This document shows, one piece after another, positions 35,705-44,222 of a stretch of 64,000 nt of DNA. The position numbers and the translations under genes were made by a program. Positions within the stretch are counted from its first letter, which is position 1; each line of letters opens with the position of its first letter. This DNA comes from Cytophagaceae bacterium (lineage in GTDB: Bacteria > Bacteroidota > Bacteroidia > Cytophagales > Flexibacteraceae), in the NCBI GenBank assembly GCA_027490155.1, contig JAIXYP010000039.1, positions 1 to 64,000 on the forward strand. The letters run 5' to 3'. The notes below the pieces were generated by a model. It did not search any database. It saw only the letters and a list, made by a program, of their open reading frames with translations, and was not told the DNA's origin.

Positions 35705-36865
35705 CTAGGCTGGGCGGTAGATCAAGACCTCTTGCATATAGGCCACGTTGACGTCCGAGGCGAAGTTGGCACGGTACCTAATCTTCTGGTCGGCAGTGGT
35801 GCTGCGCATATCTACAACCTGGATCTGGTTAAAGTCAGCCTCCAGATCGGTGCCGAAGTAGAGGTTGCTGCTGCGGGCGGCCAACACAGTGTTCGGGTTG
35901 AAATAGGGCATCTCCTGCACCGTTTTGCCCAAGAAGTTGAGTGCCTTGTCAGTGCTGAAGTACGACCCCGCACCATTGGCTACGGAGGCTTGGCGCACCC
36001 GATAGGCATCCGCCACATGCAGCGGAACATAGATCACGAAGTCTGGCTGGTGCTTCACTTCGTCTGGTGTGGTATTGTAGATCGTGGTCAAGACCTCGAC
36101 AACGTTGCTGGCGTTCACGAACTGGGCATAACAAGTGCTAGTGGTGGCTGTGCCCGTCGTGGTCGCCCCAAGGGTGAAGGTTGTGCCAGAGACCACTGTG
36201 ATCGTGAAGGACTGCCCACTGATAGGGCTACCACCAACCAAGGTAGCGGCATTAGCCCCGATGATCGTGACCTTGTCGCCCGTGTTGAGGTTGGCTGTGG
36301 TCGCGACAGTCACCACGGCATTGGCCGCAATCGTAATGCTGCCAACCGCAAGCTGGCCCACGACTGCCGACAGCCTTTTGGCTACCGTGCTGGCATTGAT
36401 CAAGGCCAACAAACCTGGGTAGGCCGGTGTGAAGGTGAACTCAGAGCCGGCTTTGCCCTGCCACATCAGCTTTTCGAGGCCGATGTTGATTTTGGTCTGC
36501 ATCCGCTCGATTAGGAATTGGGCCAGATCGGTCGGGATGTCACCATTGGCACCGTGGCGCAGCTGGGCGGCTTCCCAACTCTGGAGCAGATCGCGAAACT
36601 TAAGCTCATACATCACTGACATTTCCACTGGGTCGAGGTAGCGCTCGTCGATGGTGGTGTTTCCGTCTGCGCTGAAGTCCGCCGAGGCATCTTGGAAGAT
36701 GACGTCTTGCTCAACACCCCGCAGGATGGCGCGTTTCTTGACATGGGGCAGGACCGTAATAAGCCCGCCATTGAGCGACTTGGCACCCAGCAGGGCACGG
36801 CTAACATAGCTGCCAGCGTGTTCGCCAGCGTAGGTATTCGGGGTGAAACTAATGGTAGAAGCCAT
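35705..36865 (-). CDS. major capsid protein, HK97-like, with an inserted beta domain
   Basis: A 386-residue capsid protein. N-terminal arm and E-loop region (FTPNTYAGEHAGSYVSRALL, DASADFSADGNTTIDERYL), then a central helix-rich P domain with FLIERMQTKINIGLEKLMW and a C-terminal A domain with LNFLGKTVQEMPYF and TDLEADFNQIQVVDM. Residues about 183-245 look like an inserted beta domain of the E1-FCCH type (LNTGDKVTIIG, FTITVVSGTTFTLG), often seen in phage structural proteins. Preceded by the XkdF-type protease gene and followed by a terminator. Start at ATG 36865. Confidence 0.82.
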   Translation of the reverse strand: MASTISFTPNTYAGEHAGSYVSRALLGAKSLNGGLITVLPHVKKRAILRGVEQDVIFQDASADFSADGNTTIDERYLDPVEMSVMYELKFRDLLQSWEAAQLRHGANGDIPTDLAQFLIERMQTKINIGLEKLMWQGKAGSEFTFTPAYPGLLALINASTVAKRLSAVVGQLAVGSITIAANAVVTVATTANLNTGDKVTIIGANAATLVGGSPISGQSFTITVVSGTTFTLGATTTGTATTSTCYAQFVNASNVVEVLTTIYNTTPDEVKHQPDFVIYVPLHVADAYRVRQASVANGAGSYFSTDKALNFLGKTVQEMPYFNPNTVLAARSSNLYFGTDLEADFNQIQVVDMRSTTADQKIRYRANFASDVNVAYMQEVLIYRPA

Positions 36866-37078
36866 TGTTAGATTGGTTTAGAGCGTCTGGTTAAGACTGG
36901 TTGTTCTGGGATGGGAGATTGGCTACTCTTGTTATAGATTGGGTAATAGGAATCGGCAGGTTTGGCTGTCCGGTACAGGCAGTGGACTTCCACGGCATCT
37001 CTGGGATGCCTTTGTTTTAAGGGTCATCGGTCTGGATTAGGGGGTGGTTAGTGGAGAGGGATTGTAAGCGCAATGGCA

Positions 37079-38431
37079 CTAGTCAATCAGCTTTTTGGCT
37101 GCCTTGATCTGCCGCATGCGTTTGACCATCGTGTCGGCCACAGCGTTTGGGGCCTTGGCTTGAGCTGTTTTGGCCTCTTTGGCGATGGTGGCCTCTAGGC
37201 TAGGTAGTGGGCTAGGGCTTGCACTCAGCACCGTGAGCCGCTGTTCTAGTTGGTCGATTTTGCTATGCAGGCTATTGATTTGCTGGCTCTGCTCTGTCAT
37301 CAAGGATTTGAGGGCCAATACCAGCTCCGAAGCCTCGGCTGTTGCTGGGGTCGATTGCTGGGCATTTGCTGTTTCAGCGGTTTCGTCCACGGTAGTGATC
37401 CTCTGTTCTGCTGTCCCGCTAGCCTCCTCTTGCCCATTTTGGTACTCGATCGCCTCCTGATCTTCCTTGAATGCGGTACTCTGATCTGGTGAGGTTTCGT
37501 GCTGCAGATCATCGGTTTTAGGATTGTCGGGTTTGTCTTCTTTTTTGCCCTCATCCTCAAAAGCCTCTTGGATGGCTTTGGTCGCTGCCGTTGCCGCAAC
37601 CTCGATCGCCTTGCCCATCAATGCCTGCAGCAACCACTGCCAGATCGCCGTCCAAGCTTGCGTTGGCAACCCAGCGGAAAGGGCTACCAGCTCGTTTTCA
37701 GGCACCCCCAAATTCTGGTTCTCCGTCCCTAGTTCAAAATCGTCTTGGCTGTCGTCCGCATTAAGCCGGATGCTAATGGCCTGGTTTGGGCGGCGGGGTA
37801 AGGCGGGGCGATTGCCAAGTAGTGTCCTAATCTGCTTACGCCATGGGTGGATTGACTCCCGAAAGCTAAACAGCCCCTCTAGGCTAAAGCCCGTCAGAAT
37901 TTCGGGTAAGGCACCTGGTCCTTGTGCTGGGTTCTGCCAGCTGACCAATACCTGCCTTGCCCGCATCGTCATACCAGCATCTAGTTGGTCAACTGGGCTA
38001 AACTGCACTGGTCCTTGCTGTGGGATCGTTATCCTAATCATCCAGGTGCCGACTTTCAGGGTTTGGTCTCCGTGCTGTTCGTCCTGCTCCAAGATCCAAG
38101 ACTGTAGCAAGGTGCCCTCCTGCAATGCGCCGCGGTGCCCAAGGCTGAATTGGGGTGCAAAGGCAAAGTCAGTTGCAATTTGCTGGATTACCTGCCGCCC
38201 AAACCGGATGAAATAGGGTTTGCCTGTATGGTCGCTGCGGCTGATGAGCTGGTTAGGGCTGATGATGGGGCCTTCCAACACGATGGCCTCACCCAATAGC
38301 TGTGCCCTGAACGCATGGCCAGCTGCCGGGTGCGCCACCAATGAGACCTTATAGGTCGGCTGGCTTGCGGTGTTGTTTCTGGCTGTTTGTTGCGGCAGCC
38401 GAACGTCAAAAAGAGGTGGAGAGTTTTGCAT
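37079..38431 (-). CDS. XkdF-type prohead protease fused to a scaffold-like C-terminal region
   Basis: A 450-residue protein. Residues about 25-200 resemble phage XkdF-like putative serine proteases: GEAIVLEGPIISPNQLISR, a mid-domain histidine in SLGHRGAL, VGTWMIRITI and the closing GFSLEGLFSF. Residues 255-345 include an Ala/Thr-rich and an acidic, charged stretch, and 365-410 form a predicted coiled coil (LVLALKSLMTEQSQQINSLHSKI). This layout fits a protease that also serves as scaffold and is removed during head maturation. First gene of the cluster, 213 bp upstream of the capsid gene. Start at ATG 38431. Confidence 0.72.
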   Translation of the reverse strand: MQNSPPLFDVRLPQQTARNNTASQPTYKVSLVAHPAAGHAFRAQLLGEAIVLEGPIISPNQLISRSDHTGKPYFIRFGRQVIQQIATDFAFAPQFSLGHRGALQEGTLLQSWILEQDEQHGDQTLKVGTWMIRITIPQQGPVQFSPVDQLDAGMTMRARQVLVSWQNPAQGPGALPEILTGFSLEGLFSFRESIHPWRKQIRTLLGNRPALPRRPNQAISIRLNADDSQDDFELGTENQNLGVPENELVALSAGLPTQAWTAIWQWLLQALMGKAIEVAATAATKAIQEAFEDEGKKEDKPDNPKTDDLQHETSPDQSTAFKEDQEAIEYQNGQEEASGTAEQRITTVDETAETANAQQSTPATAEASELVLALKSLMTEQSQQINSLHSKIDQLEQRLTVLSASPSPLPSLEATIAKEAKTAQAKAPNAVADTMVKRMRQIKAAKKLID

Positions 38432-38816
38432 ATTGTCCGATTTGGAAACGTTTGTGTTTCAAATCGTATGCAATTTAGATATAGATGTACCCCTATGTCA
38501 AGTCTGGAGCCAAGGTATGTTGAAATAAATTTTTATTCTGGATACGGATGCCCAATGATTAGGTCCTGTTTGGATATTTTGGCTATCCTTGCGCTTTTTC
38601 TCTTGATGCAAATTCCATCAGTTTGCTAAAGTGCTGTAAATCAGAATTTTGACAGACTGTTTGGTGTTTTCAACTGGATTCTGTTACGATGACCATATAG
38701 GCAAACGATAGCCAGCCGCTTGACGGTTATATCCATTCTGGCATCAACCGAGGGCATCCTATGGTGAACTTGTCAATCTTACCAAGATTCGTATCCAGAA
38801 TGGCAACACTTGTTGT
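38432..38816. other. intergenic region upstream of the head cluster
   Basis: About 385 bp, AT-rich, between the SprT-like gene and the protease-scaffold gene. It contains a 12-bp inverted repeat (38535-38546 and 38790-38801) and no supportable gene. Confidence 0.5.
38535..38801. repeat. 12-bp inverted repeat pair ATTCTGGATACG / CGTATCCAGAAT
   Basis: The two arms match exactly and are 243 bp apart. They bracket an AT-rich piece with no gene. This could be the ends of a small non-autonomous element or a chance pair. Confidence 0.45.
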
Positions 38817-39554
38817 CTATTGTACCACCTCCACTGGGGCCATGCCCTTAACCTTATAGAGTTTGCCCGTCTTGACCTCCTTGCAGAGGTAGGTAGTCCG
38901 GGCTTTTTCTTCAACCTCAAAGGTGCGGCCCTTCAACTTAAACCGAAATCCTGCACTAGGTTGGTAGTCCATCAATGGTTTGACCTTGCTTGCTCCTATC
39001 CCCTCAGCCCCATCATCCATATTGCCGAAGTGCAAGGCCCGCATCAGGTCTGGGTCAGTGGCGCTGCTGGCTTTCGGGTCTTTGGCATATACGATCATGG
39101 CCGGCAGTACCTCCGCATCAAAGACCTCAGGGCGTAACATCGGTTTTAGGATCTGGCTAAAGATGCTTTTCCACTCCGCTCCATGGGCCGATACCCTGTG
39201 CGGAATCAGCCTAATGACCATCATATGGGCCACCTCATGCAGATAGGTTAGCAAAAAGGCCTGAGGCGGCAGGTTGCCATTGACGGTGATCTTGTGGGCT
39301 GCTCCCCTGTTGTTAGGACTTGGTGGCAGGGGGCGATAGTCCCCATAGCGGCTTTCGCGCGGTTTCGTTATCTCAAGCAGGAAAGGATAAGCCAGGTACC
39401 AAGCCATCACGTAGTCCACCGATGGCTCCGGTACATACCTGCTGATCAGGTTCCGCTCCTTTTGCCCCTTGCCGCTGACCTTGGCTGCCGCAAGCGCATC
39501 ACGCAGCGGCTGCAGGTCAAGGATGATGGAGTTGCTTTTGGGGCGTGTCGGCAT
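38817..39554 (-). CDS. SprT-like zinc metalloprotease-domain protein
   Basis: A 245-residue protein with a SprT-like domain. The zinc site is HEVAH at residues 106-110, with the third histidine at 124 in SAHGAEWK, the standard SprT spacing. A C-terminal beta segment (GFRFKLKGRTFEVEEKART ... VKTGKLYKVKG) stands where SprT proteins have a zinc ribbon, but it lacks a clear set of four cysteines. Related eukaryotic proteins cleave DNA-protein crosslinks; the bacterial role is unproven. CAAATTTA at 39574-39581 is a TAnnTTTG box on the coding strand just upstream. Start at ATG 39554. Confidence 0.85.
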   Translation of the reverse strand: MPTRPKSNSIILDLQPLRDALAAAKVSGKGQKERNLISRYVPEPSVDYVMAWYLAYPFLLEITKPRESRYGDYRPLPPSPNNRGAAHKITVNGNLPPQAFLLTYLHEVAHMMVIRLIPHRVSAHGAEWKSIFSQILKPMLRPEVFDAEVLPAMIVYAKDPKASSATDPDLMRALHFGNMDDGAEGIGASKVKPLMDYQPSAGFRFKLKGRTFEVEEKARTTYLCKEVKTGKLYKVKGMAPVEVVQ

Positions 39555-40205
39555 GTTTGGAAGGACGGCATTACAAATTTAGATCCATTCCGAACAGGAT
39601 TAGTCCTTGGCCATCATTTGACTACAAAAAATGCCTTTACAGCTCCATAAGGTCGTTATTATTTGCCACCATTCGCCCTCAATTGGGTCTGGAATCTGCC
39701 CTCGATAGCCACATTAACAGCCGTTTGGGGTTTGCCTGACTATCCAGAAACCCAGACCCTGAAATACTGGACAAACGGTATCAACGGACCTGTTCCTGAA
39801 CACTTTAGTGATTGATCTCCACCTCTTTGAACTATCTCTTCTTACCATTTAACGTCGCCTATGGTCATGATCCATAAACCGCTATTTCCACCACGCCCAT
39901 GCTAGGCTATTTACAGCTTAGCATCGCTTGTAATCGCGATCTATCTGTGGATCGCAGCCTCGGGACCATGTTTGAGGTTGCTGCCTTGGCACATCGACTA
40001 CTTTGCGCGGCCCATAATTTATGTTTTTTTGGATTCTGGCAACAACAAGCTAATTGTTATTGTAGTTTTGATAACCGACTATTAACTTGCATGGTTGATT
40101 ATGCAGATTTGGCGAATCGTGGCTAACCATGGACTTCACCACATTGGCGATCATCATTCCAGCCAGTCAGGCCGTTGCTCATCCATCATTTATAACCTAA
40201 TACGC
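39555..40205. other. divergent intergenic region
   Basis: About 650 bp between the SprT-like gene and a lipoprotein gene. It holds isolated -7-type boxes (TAAATTTG on the minus strand at 39581-39574; TAGTTTTG on the plus strand at 40063-40070), neither with a TTTG at 19 bp. I see no RNA gene or repeat. Confidence 0.45.
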
Positions 40206-41156
40206 ATGTTTACCCATCCTAAACTCGCTCAAGGATTTTTTGCTTGCAGCATTGCGGCCCTTGCCATGCTAAGCGGCTGTGGCTCGTCAACAGACAACAG
40301 CCCCAACCCGGCCATCCAGTTTCCGAACATTGATTTGGTTACGAGCAGCACAACCATCCTTAGTGCAAGCCCCAACCAAAATCCTAGTTCTAGCTTCAGG
40401 CTTCGTTTCCGGGCTACGAAAGGTAGTGTTGACCTTAAAAGCATTCAGATCACCGCCTCTGGTGGTGCTAGCCTGAGCGCTGGTTATGGTTCTGGGGGTG
40501 TCAAACAAATCCCTACTCTTCGTCTAGCTGATTTTTCGGACTCTACAACCATTCAGTTGTCATCGGCCCCAACAGCTCCGAAAGTCAAAATCGTGGTTAC
40601 CGACATCAACAACCTGCGCGATAGCCTCATTATCACACCAGTTGGCACACGGGCCTATACCACCAAACTGCTATTCACCCCCCTTGCAAGCGGGGCAGCC
40701 AAGTGTTTTCTGAACTCAGCAACTGGTGTTACCTTTACCCCAGGACAAGCCAATGGAACCGTTTCTGCGGGTATTGACTTCGGGTTCTATTATGGTGTCA
40801 CCAACACCGCTACGCTTTGTTCGCCGCACGTGTTCGAGCTCAATGTCAACCCTCCAGGTACCACCATCGTTAACCTCAATAGCTGGACTGTCAAGAACAA
40901 TACCAAGCTCAAGACCACCTCAACCAGCTACACAGGTAACCACACCGTTGACGAAATAAGGAGCCTCTACGATAGCGGTACTGATGCTTCCAACTCGACG
41001 GACAATCCGCTCTCACGCGCTGTAACGCTAAGTACTACTAGCAACTTCACCTTCCTGACCGCTGCCGGTAAATATGGCATCGGTAAGGTAACCAATATCA
41101 CACCTTCGACTGGTGCAACTGGCTCGATCACGATCAACTACCAGATCCAGTACTAA
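40206..41156 (+). CDS. lipoprotein of unknown function
   Basis: A 316-residue lipoprotein with a signal peptide ending in the lipobox AMLSGC, so Cys is about residue 24. The mature protein is Thr/Ser-rich and beta-stranded, with an Ig-like first part (SSFRLRFRATKGSVDLKSIQ, VKIVVTDINNLRDSLII). The same layout is found in the next gene, so the two are probably paralogous in that domain. I use ATG 40206, which puts the signal peptide at the start; a longer frame adds an unrelated 37-residue leader. A terminator follows. Confidence 0.75.
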   Translation: MFTHPKLAQGFFACSIAALAMLSGCGSSTDNSPNPAIQFPNIDLVTSSTTILSASPNQNPSSSFRLRFRATKGSVDLKSIQITASGGASLSAGYGSGGVKQIPTLRLADFSDSTTIQLSSAPTAPKVKIVVTDINNLRDSLIITPVGTRAYTTKLLFTPLASGAAKCFLNSATGVTFTPGQANGTVSAGIDFGFYYGVTNTATLCSPHVFELNVNPPGTTIVNLNSWTVKNNTKLKTTSTSYTGNHTVDEIRSLYDSGTDASNSTDNPLSRAVTLSTTSNFTFLTAAGKYGIGKVTNITPSTGATGSITINYQIQY

Positions 41157-41192
41157 TATTGCGGCAACCCAATACGGTAGCCTACAACATCA

Positions 41193-41231
41193 AGAGCCTT
41201 GGTCATCAGTTGGTTGGCCAAGGCTCTTTTT
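41193..41231 (+). terminator. intrinsic terminator after the lipoprotein gene
   Basis: AGAGCCTTGGTC pairs with GGCCAAGGCTCT (G-U and one mismatch near the loop) and is followed by TTTTTGG. It ends the transcript of the upstream lipoprotein gene. Confidence 0.82.
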
Positions 41232-41312
41232 GGCATCTAGCCCCAAGATCCTGACCCCGATTGGCTAACTTGCCATTACAATATCTCAACCACCTACCTG
41301 CTTTGGGTCATC

Positions 41313-41771
41313 ATGCGTATTCCCACTAGTATCTCGACGATTTCCCGCTCTGGAGTTATGACCATTTTGGTCTGCCTAGCGCTGTCATTTGTTGTTTGGT
41401 CCTGCACCAATCTCGATGCTGACAATAACCCAGCACCGCGCCGCACCCCACCTGTGATCACCATGGCCACTGGTCCCGGATACGTTTCGGGCACAACAAC
41501 CATCCAGCGGAATACACCATTCAAGGTTGGCTATCGCATCACGAAGGGGACCTCAAATCTTGTTCTGCGGCGGTACAGTGGCAATTTGTTAGCAGGCAGC
41601 TCTGCTCCTTGGGCCCCAATCAATGAGTCACAAGTGCTTGGCGGTGTCACCGCCTATGGTGATACCAATAGCTATACCCTAGGCGCCGCTGGCCAGATCC
41701 GGTTTAAGGTATATGCCCTAGACCAAAACAGCTTGGCCGATAGCACCATTTTTACCCTAACAGTCCAGTAA
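41313..41771 (+). CDS. small Ig-like lipoprotein
   Basis: A 152-residue lipoprotein: signal peptide with lipobox FVVWSC, then one Ig-like domain (TPFKVGYRITKGTSNLVLRR ... IRFKVYALDQNSLADSTIF). The pattern TKGxxxL and the closing LADSTIF are shared with the first domain of the upstream lipoprotein. Probably surface-exposed or periplasmic; role unknown. It stands between a terminator and the LptF/G-like permease gene. Start at ATG 41313. Confidence 0.72.
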   Translation: MRIPTSISTISRSGVMTILVCLALSFVVWSCTNLDADNNPAPRRTPPVITMATGPGYVSGTTTIQRNTPFKVGYRITKGTSNLVLRRYSGNLLAGSSAPWAPINESQVLGGVTAYGDTNSYTLGAAGQIRFKVYALDQNSLADSTIFTLTVQ

Positions 41772-41925
41772 AGGGCAACCGTTTATATCAGCGTGTTTGG
41801 CCTCGTCCTAGGCAATATTGACTTAGTAACATTGGTTAAGACTACTGGATCCGCAGCACACCAGGAACAAACCAATACAAACAAATACGACTCAGACCCA
41901 AAAACCACAACAGATTACCCCTTTC

Positions 41926-43047
41926 ATGAAGATCCTCGACAAGTACATCCTCCGCAAATTCCTTACGACGTTTTTGTTTGTGGTGGGCGTCTTGATGATT
42001 GTCTTGGTCGTGATCGACTACACCGAAAAGAACGAGGATTTCATCAACAATAAGCCCCCCTTGGCGGCCATCATTTTTGACTACTACCTCAACTTTATAC
42101 CCTACTACGCCAATTTACTAAGTCCGATTACTATTTTTATTGCGACTGTTTTCGTGACCAGTCAGCTGGCTGCCCGCACCGAGATCGTAGCCATCCTGAG
42201 TGCCGGTATCAGCTTCAATCGGCTATTGGTGCCCTATATCGTCGGCTCCTTGATCGTCGGAGTCTTCACCTACATTGCAGTTAGCTACATCATCCCCAAT
42301 GCCAACAAGGGCCGCATTGCGTTTGAGCTTAAGTACATCAAGAATCCCTACACCTTCGACAAACGTAACATTCATTTTAAGGTCGCACCCGAGACTTATG
42401 TCAGCCTCGAGAGCTATAACAATGCCATCAATACAGGCTACCAGTTCACGATCGAGAGCATCCGCGGCACCGAGCTGCTGAGTAAACTATCAGCTGATCG
42501 GGTCGTATGGGTGGATACCACCAAAAGTTGGCGGCTCGAGGGTATACGCCTACGCAAGTTCTTCAGGGTGAGTGATACAGCTGCGGTCAGGGGCGGCGTC
42601 CGCAATGGCTTAGGCCAAGAGGACATCAAGTTCATTGGCCAGATGGATACAATCCTGAACATGGCCCCTAAGGACTTCGAGTCCAACTACCAGCGCAACG
42701 AGACCATGACCACCCCCGAGCTGGAGACCTTCATCAAGAACGAGCAGCTCCGTGGCGTCGAGAGCCTAGCCCCCTATTTTGTCGAGCGGTATTTGCGCCT
42801 CACTTATCCCTTTGCCATCCTGATCCTGACCATGATTGGTGTGATTTTGTCGTCCCGCAAGAGCCGCGAAGGCCCCGGGTTCCAGATTGCAGTGGGCTTC
42901 ATTTTGGCCTTTATCTACATCATGTTTTTCGTCATGAGTCGCAGTATCGCCCTCACTGGCAACATCGACCCACTGCTGGCCTGTTGGCTGCCAAACATCG
43001 TCTTTAGTATTATCGGACTGGTGCTCTACAAAACAGTGCCTCGTTAA
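41926..43047 (+). CDS. LptF/LptG-family permease
   Basis: A 373-residue inner-membrane permease of the YjgP/YjgQ family, which with LptB powers lipopolysaccharide transport to the outer membrane. The start MKILDKYILRKFLTTFLFVV is diagnostic, three N-terminal and three C-terminal hydrophobic segments flank a periplasmic jellyroll-like domain (about 135-285), and ILSAGISFNRLLVPY is the conserved cytoplasmic loop. F and G cannot be separated by eye; the start resembles LptG-like members. The EamA transporter follows after 68 bp. Confidence 0.9.
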   Translation: MKILDKYILRKFLTTFLFVVGVLMIVLVVIDYTEKNEDFINNKPPLAAIIFDYYLNFIPYYANLLSPITIFIATVFVTSQLAARTEIVAILSAGISFNRLLVPYIVGSLIVGVFTYIAVSYIIPNANKGRIAFELKYIKNPYTFDKRNIHFKVAPETYVSLESYNNAINTGYQFTIESIRGTELLSKLSADRVVWVDTTKSWRLEGIRLRKFFRVSDTAAVRGGVRNGLGQEDIKFIGQMDTILNMAPKDFESNYQRNETMTTPELETFIKNEQLRGVESLAPYFVERYLRLTYPFAILILTMIGVILSSRKSREGPGFQIAVGFILAFIYIMFFVMSRSIALTGNIDPLLACWLPNIVFSIIGLVLYKTVPR

Positions 43048-43115
43048 GCTGGGTTGCCCATTGCATTTGGCCTACTTAGGCATCACAATATCCATTTGCC
43101 CCTATCCCATTGCCC

Positions 43116-44042
43116 ATGACCAACCCCACGACCCAGCAGGGCCTAATGCCTGAGCCAGCACGCACATCGGACTTTGTGCACCTGCATTTCTTGGTCTTCT
43201 TATGGGGTTTCACCTCCATCTTGGGGATGCTGATGCAGGACCTAGATGCCTTGCAGGTGGTACTCTGGCGGGGGATGTTGACACTCGTTGGCTTGGTATT
43301 GGTCGTGACATGGCAGCGGAACTGGGAGCCCATCCGGTGGCGTCGCATCGTCCAGATGTTGGGTACAGGTGCCATCTTGGCCGTCCACTGGTTGACGTTT
43401 TTTGCGGCTGCTCGCCTTAGTAATGTGTCTACCTGTTTGGCTGGTTTGGCCACCTGCGCACTCTGGACCAGCCTACTCGAGCCCCTAATCACCCGCCGCA
43501 AGTTTCGCCCCATCGAGCTGGTGCTAGGTTTTGTGGTACTGATAGGTCTTAACATGATCATCTACGCCGACTTTAGCCGCACCACCGGCCTGCTGATTGG
43601 GGTGTTTTCGGCGGTTTGTTCGGCCTTGTTTAGTGTGCTTAACGTCGGCTTTGTACGGCAATACAAAGCCATCACCATTACCTTTTACGAGATCTTGGGT
43701 TGCACCCTGACCATCGCCTGCATGATCCCGGTCTTTAACTGGGTCTGGCCGAATGACTTTGGCCTCTGGACGTGGCCCAACGGCTCGACTCTTGGGTATT
43801 TATTAGTCTTGGCTTGGCTCTGTACCGTTTATGCCTACACAGCCTCCGTGTCGTTGATGAAGCGCTTCACGGTTTTTGCCATGAACCTCACGATCAACCT
43901 CGAGCCTGTTTATGGCATCATCCTGGCGTGGCTGTTCTTCGGCCAGACCGAGGAGATGACCCTTGGCTTCTATGCCGGCACCGTCCTGATCATCGCCTCT
44001 GTGGTGGCCTATCCAAGCCTCAGCAAACGGTTTATGGGATAG
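43116..44042 (+). CDS. EamA/DMT-superfamily transporter
   Basis: A 308-residue inner-membrane protein with ten hydrophobic segments in two repeats of five, the EamA (drug/metabolite transporter) fold. Typical elements are the first helix FLVFLWGFTSILG, the loop LQVVLWRGMLTLVGL and the last repeat end GFYAGTVLIIASVVAY. The substrate cannot be read from sequence; family members export amino acids or metabolites. I chose ATG 43116; a TTG lies two codons upstream. Probably co-transcribed with the LptF/G-like gene. Confidence 0.87.
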   Translation: MTNPTTQQGLMPEPARTSDFVHLHFLVFLWGFTSILGMLMQDLDALQVVLWRGMLTLVGLVLVVTWQRNWEPIRWRRIVQMLGTGAILAVHWLTFFAAARLSNVSTCLAGLATCALWTSLLEPLITRRKFRPIELVLGFVVLIGLNMIIYADFSRTTGLLIGVFSAVCSALFSVLNVGFVRQYKAITITFYEILGCTLTIACMIPVFNWVWPNDFGLWTWPNGSTLGYLLVLAWLCTVYAYTASVSLMKRFTVFAMNLTINLEPVYGIILAWLFFGQTEEMTLGFYAGTVLIIASVVAYPSLSKRFMG

Positions 44043-44222
44043 GCCCCGCCCTGTCCTCCTTTCTTTATGATATGTTAAAGCCTACGCACAGCCAGCCATC
44101 TGGGCTGACAGCCTGTCGTATTTGCTTCCGAAATCCTAGATTTGGCCTCAGTTTTGCAGATGCGATCAGGGCCAATCTGTCAGTATCCAGATCGGCAAAA
44201 CCACCACGAACAACCAAACCCA

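Larger units (their letters stand above)
31494..38431 (-). mobile_element. phage-like head-gene cluster (prophage remnant or domesticated capsid locus)
   Basis: Seven co-oriented genes read from 38431 to 31494: XkdF-type prohead protease with scaffold-like tail, HK97-fold major capsid protein, three unassigned structural-type proteins, portal protein and a DUF6712-type head-connector protein. All frames are open. No terminase, tail, tape-measure, lysis, integrase or repressor gene is in view, and the flanks are ordinary chromosomal genes. Base composition is like the host. I see no att-site repeats; a 12-bp inverted repeat lies at 38535/38790, just outside the start of the cluster. Confidence 0.82.

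Noticed and set aside
35585-36514. 309-codon plus-strand frame over the capsid gene
   Set aside because: It lies antisense to the well-supported capsid gene, is rich in Gly/Arg/His as antisense frames of GC-balanced genes are, and has no domain or signal.
38387-38629. 80-codon plus-strand frame between the head cluster and the SprT-like gene
   Set aside because: Half of it is antisense to the protease-scaffold gene, and the remainder is AT-rich spacer with no supporting feature.
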